From: Liolophura sinensis
Lineage: Eukaryota; Mollusca; Polyplacophora; Chitonida; Chitonidae
DNA: 64,000 nt
Assembly: GCF_032854445.1 (NCBI RefSeq)
Contig: NC_088307.1
Coordinates: 2,854,001 to 2,918,000 of the forward strand
Direction: 5' to 3'
Both the position numbers and the translations under genes were made by a program. Below, one piece after another: positions 22,866 to 35,425 of the stretch. Within the stretch, counting starts at the first letter, position 1. Every line of letters starts with the position of its first letter. The notes below the pieces were generated by a model that was not told where the DNA came from, ran no database searches, and saw nothing but the letters and a program-made list of their open reading frames with translations.

Positions 22866-23574
22866 ATTTTGTTGTTCCTCCTTGTGCAAAGGTAACTTGT
22901 GGGCAAACTTGTGATCATGTATAACTGTAAGACAGAACACTAATTTAAAACTTGACAAAACAAAGAATCTTTAGACAGTGAAAATCTGATATGATCTCGC
23001 TAATGCACGAATCAGTCATGCCTGGTGGACGGAAATACACATCCTTTGTCTACCCATAGATCTGATAACGTCTCACCTGTCCACGATTCACCTGTCAATT
23101 GGTTCACATTTGCACCTGCATAGTCACGCAACGGCAATCTGTCTTGTCACATGTCAGTGTCACCGTCACGCTAACCAGTGGCGGCAGGCAGCGGCCGGCT
23201 GCACGCGTATATCCGGACAGCGTCTGAAACATGTAATGGAAGTGAGCAATGTGTACACGTATATTTCTATTGGGTCACGCTTAACCAAGGTGACAGTCAG
23301 TGGTCTGCGCAGGTACTTATATCCAGACTGTGTTTCCAATCATACAATGCAACAGCCACTGGTGCATACACGTATATACATCCACCATGTCAGCGGTCTG
23401 TACACGTACATTAAAATGTACACGTATAGATACACTGTACATATATTAAAATACCCATTCAGGTAAAATACAATTTCAAAAATCTCAGACATGATCAGGA
23501 TCGGTATTGAATCCACATGGGAGAGATGTTCTCACAACTCATCAAAGCACTGCAATAAGACAAATTCTACGATA
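22866..23574. other. No gene seen
   Basis: Contains several ACACGTATA-like motifs around 23250-23440 that inflate open-frame length; no protein signature. Confidence 0.4.
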
Positions 23575-24130
23575 TCATGTGGAACACCATGCCATACTAT
23601 GCTATGCCAAATCACATAAAACCATGCCATGCCAAATCACATCATACTATGCCATGACAAATCATATCATACCATGCCATGATAAATCACATCACATCAT
23701 GTCATGACAAATCACATCACATGATGCCAAATCACATCATACCATGCCATGCCAAATCACATCATGCCATGACAAATCACATCACATCATGTCATGACAA
23801 ATCACATCATACCATGTCATGACAAATCACATCATATCATGCCATGCCAAATCAGATCATACCATGCCCTACTAGATCATAACATACCATGCCATGCCAA
23901 TCACATCATATCATGCCATGACAAATCACATCATATTATGCTATGCCAAATCACATCATACCATACCATACTAAATCATATCATATCATGCCATGACAAA
24001 TCATATCATACCATGCCATGTCAAATCACATCGTACCATTCCATGCCAAATCAGATCATACCATGCCATGCCAAGTCACATCATACCATGCCATGCAATA
24101 GATCTTCTTACCAAACCATGCCTTGCCATA
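23575..24130. repeat. About 25-bp minisatellite (CATGCCATGACAAATCACAT type)
   Basis: More than 20 irregular units built from ACCATGCCATGMCAAATC and ACATCAT, with unit lengths mainly around 25 bp and interspersed shorter ones. Both MCAAATC types (C and A) occur. Open frames (for example 23794-24246, plus) are repeat artefacts rich in His, Ile and Cys. Confidence 0.9.
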
Positions 24131-27100
24131 GCATGCGTCGTGTTATCAATAACGAAATAGGAGAAAAAATCACACTTTTGATGAAATTTAACACAACTTG
24201 CTTTCATTCCACACAGATATGTGTTACCCGAACCCACTTGTGTTAAATAAATGTGAAGTACACATGTTTGTGGTACAAAATAATACAAACACAAACTTGT
24301 GTTGAACCAAAAAAATAAGGTGATTTATGCAATACAAAAAAAACTTTTCTATTCTGCAGCAAGTATTGTGTATAATATTCAACACATGTTGGATGCAAGA
24401 CAGATCGAACCTTGCACCTGGTCTGGGTACCGTTTTGTGAGGCATTAAAATTGCCATATTATACCTTGTGATACTTTCGTAATTGATCATTTGATTTACA
24501 TTCTCTGCGTCTACTATTTCACAAAGTAATGTGAATAAACTGAAAAAATGGAAATGAATTTAACATTCAAGAGCAATTTTGCTACAACTTCAGAAGTTCA
24601 TATACCGTGATGTTCATCCCATTTAGTATACACCGCAGTCGCAGCCCCGAGAAAATCGACGAGCAAAGCAAATTTACTTCATCAGGAAACTTTTATATGC
24701 ATTTTGTAGTTTACTTGCAACAAGATGTACAGGCCGTTTGTTCAGTATTTACAGTTCATGCTGAGGCCTAAGGAAACGATGTGTTTGAGAAAACAACATT
24801 TCTGTGCACGTCACTAGTGGGCGTGTCGTCACCGTGACCTTAGAGACACTTGACAACAAACATTGTGTTTAACTTCATGACGCATGCGTACGGAACTGAC
24901 CCGCCAATGGCTGCAAGGCGGCTTACGTACGCAAGTCGTCGCGTGAATCAAAGCTGACTAGAAAACTCGACTGGAAGTGGAGCGGATTCTTCTACAATGA
25001 GCCTACTGACCTAATTCGCCTCATACATACTGCAGCCACAACAAAACTATTCCTGCACGACGGCCTTTGTCTTACGTTAACCCGTATGACAGGCTTACTG
25101 TCTTACCGGCAAGAAAACTATCTCCAACTTTCTGTGAAAAAAATCTCTAACACAATCCAGAAGAGTTTACGTCTAATCTGAGCTGTGTCCATATAAAGTT
25201 GTGCAGGCAAGCAAAATAGACAGACGGAGCAAAAATTCAGCGACAAATGACAACCTTATATTCACTGGCCATTTCAACGATTCTGTACTATATGGACATA
25301 CCCTCATGAATGACATCATTACGTAAATGAGACGAACGCACCGGTACTAGGATTTTTCTCGCTGTGAGCAGTTTTGGAGCCAGCGGGATTTCGCTATGAA
25401 CGATTCAGGGTTCATCGCGTACATTGCTGACTGGGGGAGAAACTCTGGTTCACTCAATCTATCCAGAGGTTTCTCGGTGCGTGGAAATATGGATAAAAAC
25501 ACAACTTATAGGATAAGTCTACAAGAGCACGTCCACGCTTTATCCTCACACAAGCCATCCCTAATTACGCTAAACAGAGACTAATTATCGACAGATGTTT
25601 TTACTCTAATCTCATCACACTGGCCTAAGTCGTGATGATGAACTTAATGAGCAAACACCACACCGGTATAATATCTAATGGTAAGAGAAAGAAAGATGTA
25701 AATGAGCTTTTGCCCTGGCCTGATGTATACCCCGACACTCGGACCAGATTTGTAATATCTGAACGGATATAGATCGATCGCAAAACGTTTGTGAATCCCC
25801 CTGGTCGTGTAGTTACCTCAGCCAATGCAGTTCCAACCCAGATAAATGTATTGCCTATTTAAAATGAGCCTATCCATGTGAGTGCAGATTTCTATGTTCA
25901 GATATTTCAATATATTATCCAGTCAAGTGCATGCACTCGTCTTGTCCGAAATGACTTGTCGGTCGAACGAGATTTGTGACATCTGAATGTGGATGGTTAA
26001 CACAAGGACGATGCAACGTGGTAGGCCTACGTTCGGTTACAAAGCGTCCATAAAAATGCGATTTGTTGAATCCATTCGTAAAATTGGATTTGTCCCACGA
26101 AAATAGAACAAACGCGATTTCGTACAATACAGAGTAGAATTCGACAAATTCTACCGTGTGGACATGGCTTATTAAATAGGGTATGGCCTATTTTTGCTCG
26201 ACTAGTCGACTGGGGCTTTAAGTCAGGAAGTTTGTGCGGTGGTTTCGACTTGAAATCTCTATATCTCTGCAACCAAGGACTACCCACGAATGAAACTGTT
26301 ACCACTTGAAAGGGTGAGGCATATATAGAGTTTCAAATGACCGCCGCTAGATGGCACAAAAAACCACAGCACGTAAAACCGCCCATCTTTAAACCGTGTG
26401 TAACTTTTATTATTATTATTACTGATTTTGAAGGGTCAGACGTGCACAGACGAAACTGATGTTTCGAAATGTTTCGACAGGCCTAAAGCCTCAGTAAAGG
26501 GTAAACACTGATTTTCTGTGTTACAAAAATGACTCAAACATGTACCAAATATCATGCAGTTAGGAGTAGCGCCTGATTACACAACAAAAGATTGATAACA
26601 TCCATCCGTTTCAGGAATGACTTACTCGCCTACAGCTATAGTACTGCACGTACGATGCTACACAGTACACACACACACCCTTCCGTGATGAGCGATTGTG
26701 CATCAGCTGAGAAACTTTTCGGGTGTACTTAGGCCGGAATCTTAATGGTAAGACGATGTGGGGATTTCCCGTTTCGTATGGCTGCGAAAGTGTGTTCCGT
26801 ACATATTTCGTCATGGATCCGTATATCTGCACATCATCGTTGGGAGTGGAGTTGGGGTCATTCAGTACACGTTAGGAATCACACAGTGCCACCTGTTTAT
26901 ACACATCTAAGACTTTTCCGTGTTTCTGTTTTAAAACAGCGTTTTGTTTTAAAGGTAACACTGCTGTCGACTTTTCTGATAATTAGACGTCTCTAAGACA
27001 ATTTTCTACAATTTTCTTTAGGTCACCATTATAGGGTGGGTGGGCTGGTGATGCTGGAAAGTGACCATTAAAGCGAGCAAAATACCATCCCATCAGTAGG

Positions 27101-27335
27101 AAAACACACCCTCAAAAAATATCTCGTTAAATTAGATTCGTGAGTTATGGCGAGTTAATTAGTTCCTAATAATGAGGTAATCCGTAATCAGGTCGAAAAT
27201 GCAAACCGTCATTACTGGTGTAACGGATTTATGAAGAACTGTTCAAAGAAAGATTGTTAAAGTTCAGCGCCGCAGCGTCTGAGCCGAGAGGAAACAACTG
27301 TACCGCAGTCAGAGTCGGAGGGAACTACCACAGAC
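24131..27335. other. No gene seen
   Basis: About 3.2 kb without recognisable genes or clear transposons. CpG-containing patches occur around 24820-24960 and 26720-26860. The 21-bp string ending CCAGTCAAGTGCATG at about 25911-25931 also occurs at about 21769-21789. Confidence 0.4.
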
Positions 27336-27965
27336 ACACTTTGTAATCTTCTCACAGAAACACTGTGTGATGTGTGTTGTTATCTTCCCACAGACACACT
27401 TTGTGGTGTGTCTTGTATTCTTTCCACAGACACACTTCGTTATGTAAACTGTAGTCTTTCGTAACACTTCATAATATATAATGTAATATTCTCACAGAAG
27501 ACTTTGTAAAGTATAATGTAATCTTCATATAGACACACTTTGTATAATGTCCCCTAGACACACTTTGTAATCTTCCCACAGACACACTTTGTATAATGTA
27601 ATTGTCCTACAGGCACATTTTGTAATCATCCCACAGACACACTTTGTAATGTATCTTGTAATATTCCAATGGACAGATTTTGTAATTTCCTCACAGACAA
27701 ACTTTGTAATTTTCCCACAGACAAACTTTGTAATTTTCCCACATAGCCTACACACCTTGTAATGTTCTCACAGAGATACTTTGTAACATTCCCACAAAAA
27801 CATTTTGTAATGTATCTAGTAATCTTCCCACAGACAGATTTTGTAATTTCCCCACAGAGACACTGTGTAACATTCCCTCAGAAACACTTTGCAATGTATT
27901 TCCTCACAGACACACTTAATTTAATTCTAATTTTCCCGCAGACAAACATTGTAAAGTTCTCTTTC
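27336..27965. repeat. Minisatellite of CCCACAGACACACTTTGTAA units
   Basis: More than 15 irregular units (about 22-45 bp) each carry CACAGACACACTTTGTAATG or a variant, with spacers such as GTATCTTGTAATCTTC. It is degenerate in period, so it is old or gene-converted. Frames on both strands stay open only because of the repeat. Confidence 0.88.
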
Positions 27966-28373
27966 TTATGGATTTGGTCATGAATGATATTATCATGAAT
28001 TTGTAAACGCTATCTTTATACAGCCAGTTGATTCTGACTTAATACTGAATGCAAGAGTGCAATTCAGTCATCATGGAAAGTGGAATGCTGCGCTTCAGAA
28101 ATGGCGATATCTACATACAGCGCAGTGGGGACAAAGTGTTAGGCCCATGGAAGTGTTCACGCACACGTGGCATGTGACGTGATATGCCTGTACATTTAAT
28201 ATTCAAACGTTTAACACGAACAGTTGATTTGTTGAATTAGTAATGTCTTATCATGAGTAGTATTTTATGAGTAGTATATCCAATTGTCTGCTCCAATTTT
28301 GACATACAAACTTTGTTGCGTAAATCTGTTCAAAAAGAAGCTAGTTTATGTGAACAAAGACAGAAATCTTTAC
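27966..28373. other. No gene seen
   Basis: Spacer between two minisatellites; nothing recognised. Confidence 0.4.
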
Positions 28374-28755
28374 AGAGATGTAATGACAGAGGTGCTGTGA
28401 CAGAGGTATAATGATAGCGGTGCAATGACAGAGGTGTAATGACAGAGTTGCAATGATATATGTGTAATGACAGAGGTGTAATGAAAGAGATGCAATAACG
28501 GAAGTGTAATGTCAGAGGTGTAATGACAGAGGTGTAATAACAGAGGTATAATAACAGAGGTGTAATAACAGAGGTGTAATGACAAAAATGCAAGTACAGA
28601 AGTATAATGACAGAGGTATAATGAAAAAAGAGCAATAACATAATTGCAATAACAAAAGTACAATGACGGAGGTGTAATGACAAAATGTGCAATAACATAA
28701 ATACAATAACATAAGTACAGTGTCAGATATGTCATGACAAAATATACAATAACAA
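28374..28755. repeat. 14-bp minisatellite (GACAGAGGTGTAAT)
   Basis: About 27 units of 14 bp; the consensus GACAGAGGTGTAAT is strongly purine-rich on the plus strand. Units decay toward the right (AACATAAGTACAAT, AACAAATGTGATG). On the minus strand all frames stay open and encode Leu/His/Tyr/Thr-rich repeats; this is composition, not a gene. Confidence 0.92.
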
Positions 28756-31329
28756 ATGTGATGAACGACTGTGAAATTTCCTATTATCCTTCACTTTTCA
28801 CATTCATATAGAATATATAAATAACAATTACACATATATGTATTGCTTTATATAGTAAACCATATGAATAATCTGTCATCGCATAGCTCATTGTAACGTC
28901 AGCGGTGATTAATCTAGGGGGTAGTCTGTCTGAACTAATAAAGCAGAGCGTGGCATGTTCCACATCGGGCGTTATCCCACTGGCGGGTGACTAACCCCTA
29001 CCCACTGTCTTTGTCTTATATCTGTACTTGAAACGAGCCCCAGAAATAGACCCGACTACATCATAGCCTGAGTAATTTATAGCCTCGGGTGATGCTAAAT
29101 TTAGAACCGCAAAAATGCGTGGTAGTACGTTACAATTATTTACATGTACGCGCAGTGTATATACATATACAGAGCTTGTGCCTTCACCTGTAAGAGCTCC
29201 GGTTCATCTGTATGGGTCCTTGTTTTGAAAAGAATAGACGCAGCTTGCTTGTGTTATGACCTTGTTTGCAGGTTGCCAAAAAAAAATCGTTATTGATTCG
29301 AGGCTATCGAGCGTGAAAAGTGCTTACATGGGGAAAACTACCTGCTGGAATTGGGTTATCTGGTTTTCAATCAAAGATGTACACTCCAGATAGCTTTGAA
29401 GTGAACATAAATTTGACGGATATATAGTTGTTATGATAACGTATGCATGGGTGAACAGTGCTAATTAGCAGGTTTGATGGCGCGAGTCCTAACCAAGTAA
29501 TCACGTCTTTGGGAATAATCGGACAGTATGGAAACCATGGCAACAGTCAGTCTGTCGCAGTCAGTTCTTTCCACTGCGAATTTGACACACTTTCCAGTAA
29601 AAATTATGCTCTCTATATCTTCATGCTAAGACCATGTACAAGATATAGACATTTTTGTTCTTTAAAATTTTGATTCAATTAAAGTTTTTATTTCACTGGA
29701 GTTTTACTCCGTGCTCAAGAATAAAACCAAGTAACAGCGATCGCATTAGTGGGAGGTTCCCGGGTTATTGTTCTACGCTGACCACTAGAACCCTTCACCC
29801 AATTAAAGCTATGTTTGTTGCTTTTTCAGAAGAAAAGGGATCAAAGGGTTGTTTTGAGAAATTGTTTTCTGTCAGTCATGCTTTGTATCATATGTTGAGA
29901 GTCATGCCGTAAGCAGGTAGACTCTTGCAGCTGTCTGCTCACCAGAAGCATGTTACCTCTAAATGGGAGCTGTTGTCAGGGGCAACGGGCGCGGTTCCGT
30001 TGACGTCATTTTTGTTTTCGTTGTGCAGCTATAGTGCGATATCTACAGACCTACATACCTTGCGTAGGTCCGATATGATATCAGCCAAGCTGTCTGTTTG
30101 AGTCTAAGAGTATTTCACTCGCCGTTGACTGATCTCTATTAGTCAATGAATAGGTTTTGTATAAACTGCCCATTTGAAGTCTACATCTACTGAAACGTCA
30201 CTTTAGAGGGGGGGGTTGTGGGGGGGGGGGTGGCGGTGGAATCCACAGGTTTTCTTTCATTTTGTCATGTACTGATGTGTGTGTGTAAGCGTACTAGTTG
30301 CATTGCCTGTTAATTTTAATCATAACAAAGGGATAATTTCCCTTAAGCACTTTGTGTTTCCCAATTTGTTGTTGGTAAAACTATTGTGCCTTTCGGTTAA
30401 ATTTACATTGCCCAGCATTATTATGCAGTACTCTCCATTATTCACGCTGACATTCAGACTGACCACGCGCTCGTGATGATACATCATCGATCACCGTGGA
30501 GTCACGCGCTGTTGACATCACCACATAGGCAGGTTGTCATGAAGCTAATCACGTGATAAACTCTGGATGACCAGTTTCATTGATTTGGTATCGCGCATTT
30601 CACCTGTCAAATCGATATACCTGAGGAAAGACACCATATCTGTCAAACGGGGCGGGGGGGGGGGGCAAGGGGAGAAGGGAGTAGACACCTGATCCTTCAC
30701 AAATCACGGTCGACAAGCAGCTATGGATCAATACATTTATACCACTGTATGTAACTCACTCAACCTGTCATTCACCGGATTTGGAATACAGTGCATAGAT
30801 GTAACGCACACCTGCGTGGGCGATTATTCCAGCAGTACGACATGTGGAAATTAGGTCGAGCGCATTGATTTTCAATCAGGGGTGTTATTTCATGTCGGTT
30901 ACGTATATTATTGCAGAATATTACGAGTTGTCAGGAAGGACGCACACTTGTATACCCAGTGTTAAGTCTCATTTTATGCCTTCGTTTGCCATTGTGTAGA
31001 GACAAAGTGCCATCTACGATGTACACATTAGGATATAACAGATATATCATATTGGCTCAAATAAATATGCTCACTGTTATAGGTGTTCACTTCAATTCTG
31101 GAAACTTACGCATCAAATGTGAACATACAGATCAACAACCCATGTGTGGCATTAACCACTTCCCAATGTTTATTTGGTTATTTCACTGACATTTCTTTTC
31201 GAGTAAAGGAAAGTGCATAGATTGCACGTTAGTCTGATTACGATGATCAATCTGACTGTTAAATAAATATAATAAACGGCAAAACGAACCTTCAACGTCA
31301 TCAGGTGTACGTAAAAACTTATCAGTTAA
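28756..31329. other. No gene seen; two G-run blocks
   Basis: G-rich tracts lie at about 30206-30239 and 30649-30676. Perfect TGACGTCA occurs at about 30000. Short frames lack signatures. Confidence 0.4.
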
Positions 31330-31479
31330 TTAATTTATTTATTTGATTGTTGTGCACCGTGCTCAGGAATCTTTCATCTATATATGATGGAGGTCAGGGT
31401 TATGAATGTAGGGAATTCGAGTGCCACGTGATAACCAGCGACCTTTGGCAATTTACTGACCAGCTTACTAACGTGCGAT
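31330..31479 (-). mobile_element. SINE family D, first part (split by insertion)
   Basis: Reversed tail TTATTTATTTGATTGTTG, then ACCAGCGACCTTTGGCAATT and TACTGACCAGCTTAC. The element breaks at 31479, where a family B SINE has inserted, and resumes at 31827. Confidence 0.8.
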
Positions 31480-31817
31480 CCGGCCTCAATAGCACAGTTG
31501 CTAGAGCGCCCGCTAGTTGCTAGAGCTGTGGAGCCAGGGTCAATCCTGGGTCAAGTCACACCTAATACCTTAAAAGAGGAAGTTACGCTTGGCGTTCAGC
31601 ATGAAGGGCATAGTGCAACGACTGGTTAACCCGTATCAGTATAATGGCTTCGGTCAGGCGTCTCAGTGAAGCAGCACTAGATAAAAGAGCGGTGGAAATC
31701 CGTCCTTCAACAAGGAGGCACATCACATGCATACTAAGGATTCCTTCGTCGTCAAATGACTGAAAAATTGTTAAGTACGACGTTAAATCCCAAGCACTCA
31801 ATCACTCACTCACTCTT
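31480..31817 (+). mobile_element. SINE family B nested inside family D
   Basis: Same blocks as the 11347 copy: TAGCACAGTTGCTAGAGCGC, AAGAGGAAGTTACGCTTGGC, TTCAGCATGAAGGGC, GCGGTGGAAATCCGTCC and CGACGTTAAATCCCAAGCAC, followed by an ACTC repeat. The flanks ACGTGCGAT (31471-31479) and ACGTGTGAT (31818-31826) are a 9-bp target duplication with one substitution. About 30 bp of the mid-body are missing compared with 11347. Confidence 0.92.
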
Positions 31818-31826
31818 ACGTGTGAT

Positions 31827-31970
31827 GTTCAGATATATGAACTTAAACAAATGGACTTCAACAAACGTTAGACTGCTCGATCAGCCCATTCACCAAGGCC
31901 CTCCCCGAGCAGTGAGAACGCGGGAATCTTGAAATTCCCCTTCCCAGGTTTGAACTCACAATGCGTGTGT
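31827..31970 (-). mobile_element. SINE family D, second part
   Basis: Resumes with GTTCAGATATATGAAC, then ACTTCAACAAACGTTAGAC and ATTCACCAAGGCCC, the same order as at 8615 and 50483. TTTGAACTCACAATGCG at about 31951 may be the complement of a B box. Confidence 0.78.
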
Positions 31971-32427
31971 CGATCTATGCTCTAAGACGGGTTGAACGAC
32001 AAGTAATTAGCTGCCTTATCAGAGTTTTGGTCAGTGTTTGTCAGAAGAGACAGTGCCGGTAGTAATGTAGCAAAACTGGATCTGCATGGGAAGAAAAGGA
32101 TTGCTGTCCGCATATTGCGATATTGGGATGAGCAGCGGAACTCAACTGGTTGGTGGCCTTTCTGTATTCACGTTCAATTTTGTTTTCCGGTGTACACTGG
32201 CGAGGAGTTCCCAGAAAAAAATCACACCAATTCCAGATCAGCAGTATCGACCCCTTTTTGCCATTACACCGGTTCACCTTTTGATTCTAACGCTCTCATG
32301 ATCCCTGGTTTGTCTTGTCAAGCTGGCATCACCAAACAGCGGCACCTCACTCGAGATCACGAGCCTTTCCGCGATAACTTGTCGTTATTTCAGCCACACG
32401 ACAGTAGGTAAACTTCCTGTCATAGTG
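31971..32427. other. No gene seen
   Basis: A 125-codon plus-strand frame (32034-32411) shows no domain, and an opposing frame is equally open. Not called. Confidence 0.4.
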
Positions 32428-33502
32428 CTATCAGAGGTTTATCGATCAGGTCGCGTACGAAAAGCTTGACACATTGAACACAGAACCATGTGTGAAAACG
32501 CTAAAATGGTGATTCTTCAGTGCTGCAGCCGTGCACAGCTCTCTAGGGGTAGGGTGGAAAGTACACCGAAACTAATTTTATCGGTCACGATGGTGTACGA
32601 GGATGAAACTCATTTTATACATTCCTTATGATAACCTGGTCACTCAGAGCTAATTCTTAATTTCCCAGTCCATGCACTAATATACTTACTTACCAAAGAT
32701 ACTTTGAGATGATTTTAAAATGCTAACTTTCTTGAACGCGACATGACCGATAAGTCGTAATTAGCGTTAATTAGGCCGTTCTTAAGTGGCTTAATACATA
32801 AGCTAAACACTTAAATATTGGTCATTTGTGGTCAGGTTGTCTTGGGGAATGACTGTATCAAATAAGTTTGTACTCAAGTGTGACCGATACTTTTGTTTTA
32901 TGGTATATAATTTAGCCCAAATACCGACCTTTGATCCGCCCTTCAATGGTTTATAGCATGGAGTTGGGACTTAAGAATTACCATTTTATAATTAGCATAC
33001 CGCATGGTATCTTTTGGTAAAAAAAAATTCCTCGTACGCGACAGGACCGATAAAGTCATAATTAGCGTTAATTAGGCAGTCCTTAAGTGGCTCAGTGCAT
33101 AACAAGAGGAATTGGTTTTTAGTGACCAGGTTGTCTTGGGGAATGTATAAAATAAGTTTCATTCTTGTACTCACTTGTGACCGATACTCTCGTTTTAAGG
33201 TAATTTAGCCTAGATATTGACCTTTGATGATTAGCACTAATTAGATCGTTCTTAGCTGACTCAGTGCATGGGCTGGGAACTTAAGAATTAGCTTTTAGTG
33301 ACCAATGTATAAAATGAATTTCATCCTCGTGCGCGATTGTTTTCATAAAATTAGTTTCGGGGTACTTTCCACCCCACCCCCAAAGGGCTGTGCACGCCTG
33401 TTGCACTTAAGAATCACCATTTTGGCGTTTTTTTCACAGGGTGTTGTATGTTTAATGTGTCAAACTTTTCGTATGCGACCTGACCGATAAACCTCCGATA
33501 GC
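32428..33502. mobile_element. 1.07-kb foldback element with about 210-bp inverted arms
   Basis: The left arm (32428-32640) begins GCTATCAGAGGTTTATCG; the reverse complement of the right arm (33285-33502) begins GCTATCGGAGGTTTATCG. They stay alignable through TCAGGTCGCRTACGAAAAG, AAAATGGTGATT, GTACTTTCCACC (read in reverse), ATGAAACTCATTTTATACAT and TAATTCTTAA. The interior holds two to three diverged direct repeats of about 300 bp (CGTAATTAGCGTTAATTAGG and GGTTGTCTTGGGGAATG recur). No open frame of note. Non-autonomous DNA transposon is the best reading. Confidence 0.8.
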
Positions 33503-34159
33503 TCGGACTATTCTGTTTTAGAATGCGGTTTTAGACGCGACTTGCAGCAGCCAGGGGTCAGCGGCCAGGGGTCATCAGCGAATCCTGGCCACACCCTTCA
33601 CTCTTATATACGGGTATCCCGAATATTTTGTTGCATATCTCATCAGCTGTGTTATCGGCCCGTTCCCAAGCCCTTAACCCCTCTCCCCTCGCGCCTTCCC
33701 GCCTCCCTGCTAAAGCCGCCTCGTCCGCCCCCTCCCTCCCTCCTCCCCCAGTTCCACGAACAGTCAAAGTATTGGGCTGAAGGAAAATAGAGCAGCCTAC
33801 GTGTCTGTAAATGACCCTAAAACTCAACTGTGTTGACGTCACTGGAGTGGATGGGATTGGAAGTTACGAGGGCTCCAGGGTGGAATCGATAACCGCTGAT
33901 GAAGGCGCCTGTCTGTTTTCTGGCTTCCTGTCTACGCACCCAGATAAATGACGATCGACGCGTTAACCCTGCTCTACATGTCACTGTTTATCACCACCCC
34001 CCCCCCCCCCCTCTATCCCCGTCCAGTAATTTAACCCATACATTCTTCTTGGTGCAGGCAAATTCTCACAACATCTGATCTGTCTGGAACAGCTATTAAG
34101 GAAAGGTTCAGGTAACCCTTACGTCCCCGCTAAACACATGCATGCCGTTGGTCGAGCGA
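33503..34159. other. No gene; C-rich pyrimidine tract and CRE
   Basis: At 33660-33755 the plus strand is strongly C/T-rich with CpGs (CCCTCCCTCCCTCCTCCCCC), giving GGGGGCGGAC on the minus strand, an Sp/KLF-like site. TGACGTCA lies at 33834-33841. A C run occurs at about 33996-34011. Possible regulatory island without a visible exon. Confidence 0.35.
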
Positions 34160-34255
34160 TTTATTTATTTATTTGATTGGTGTTTCTCTTTGTACTCAAG
34201 AATATTTCACTTATACGACGGCATTGTGTAGAGAGGAAACCGCACAGCTGGAACC
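34160..34255 (-). mobile_element. SINE family A fragment, reverse orientation
   Basis: Only the 3' end: ATTTATTTGATTGGTG, CTCAAGAATATTTCAC, TTATACGACGGC, then AGAGGAAACCG after a small deletion. Confidence 0.75.
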
Positions 34256-34494
34256 GGCTATTGAGGAATATATAATGTATTTACATGTTCAAATCAATAC
34301 AGAACACACTCATGCAACTGTTTAACCATATATACGTACGGTATTCAGAGAAACTTGGAAATTTCACCTAAGATTGCATTATCCGAATAAAATGGAAGTT
34401 TAAAGGGAATATATGGAACCAAAAGGGCAGCAAGCTATTACGACTATAATGTATAGTAACTCACAGAACGCATTTATTTGTTCAAGGACTGGCA
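34256..34494. other. No gene seen
   Basis: AT-rich spacer before the 32-bp array. Confidence 0.4.
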
Positions 34495-34795
34495 AGTCTA
34501 GCAGCACAAGGACTAAAGTAACTATATTTGACCGGTAACACAAGGACTAGTAACCATATCTGACCGCTAACACAAGCGCTGGCAACCACATTTGACCGTT
34601 AACTCAAGAACTAGTTACCATATTTGATCGCTAACACAAGGACTGCCAATCATGTTTGATGGCCAACACAAGGACTGGCAACCATATTTGATCCCTCACA
34701 CAAGTACTGGTAACCATATTTGACAGGTAACACAAGGACTAGTAACCATATATGACCGCTAACACAAGGACAAGTGGCTATATGTGGACTGATAT
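34495..34795. repeat. About 32-bp minisatellite (CTAACACAAGGACTGG type)
   Basis: Nine or so imperfect units of AACCATATTTGACCGCTAAC followed by ACAAGGACTRG. Variation is spread evenly along the array. Confidence 0.88.
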
Positions 34796-35059
34796 AGGAG
34801 AACGAGTAGTAACTATTACAGCAGCAGAAAAACTTTATCAAGCGCAGAGATACCATCGTTGTTAAAATAAGCGAAATGTCACTGCACAGTCTTGTGTTAA
34901 ACTCGTCTACCATTCAGGAGATGGTAGATTGAAAAGACAGTATGTACTTATAATAGTTTGTATATCTACACTTAGTTTAAATACAGGCCGGTTGGTTTCC
35001 AGGTCATTTGTCTTCTTTCACAAGAGGTCCCGTGTCGGAACACGGTTACTGGTCCGGGT
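34796..35059. other. No gene seen
   Basis: Short spacer between arrays. Confidence 0.4.
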
Positions 35060-35425
35060 GTCATGTCTCGTGACCGTAGACTTTGATTGGTTGGTGTCCG
35101 TAGTCGTTGACTGGTTGAAATGGTACGTCTGGTGTCCATATACCTTGATTGGTTGGAGTGTCTTGTCTGGTGTGCGTGCAAGTCGTGCTTTTTGTGTCTA
35201 TTCTGGTGTTCTTGTACTTTGACTGGATGGGTTATGGTGTCTGGTGTCTGTACACTTTGACTAGGTGGGGTGTCATGTCACCTATCCGTATATCCGTTCG
35301 GGTGTCGTGTCTTTTGTCCCTACAATTTGAATAGTGGTATGTCATGTTTGGTGCCCATACATTTTGACTGCCTGGGGTGTCATGTTGGGTGTCAATACAC
35401 TTTGATTGGCTGGGGTGTCATTAGA
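35060..35425. repeat. Degenerate minisatellite (TGGTGTCCATACACTTTGAT type)
   Basis: Six to eight diverged units of roughly 40-60 bp share CTTTGATTGGTTGG, GGGTGTCATGT and GGTGTCCATAC blocks. T/G-rich on the plus strand. Open frames here are artefacts. Confidence 0.8.

Noticed and set aside
23794-24246. 150-codon plus-strand frame rich in His, Ile and Cys
   Set aside because: Mostly the 25-bp minisatellite. The His/Cys pattern imitates a metal-binding protein but follows from the repeat unit.
28330-28735. Overlapping minus-strand frames of about 120 codons
   Set aside because: Translation of the 14-bp repeat; several frames are open at once and the composition is Leu/His/Tyr/Thr only.
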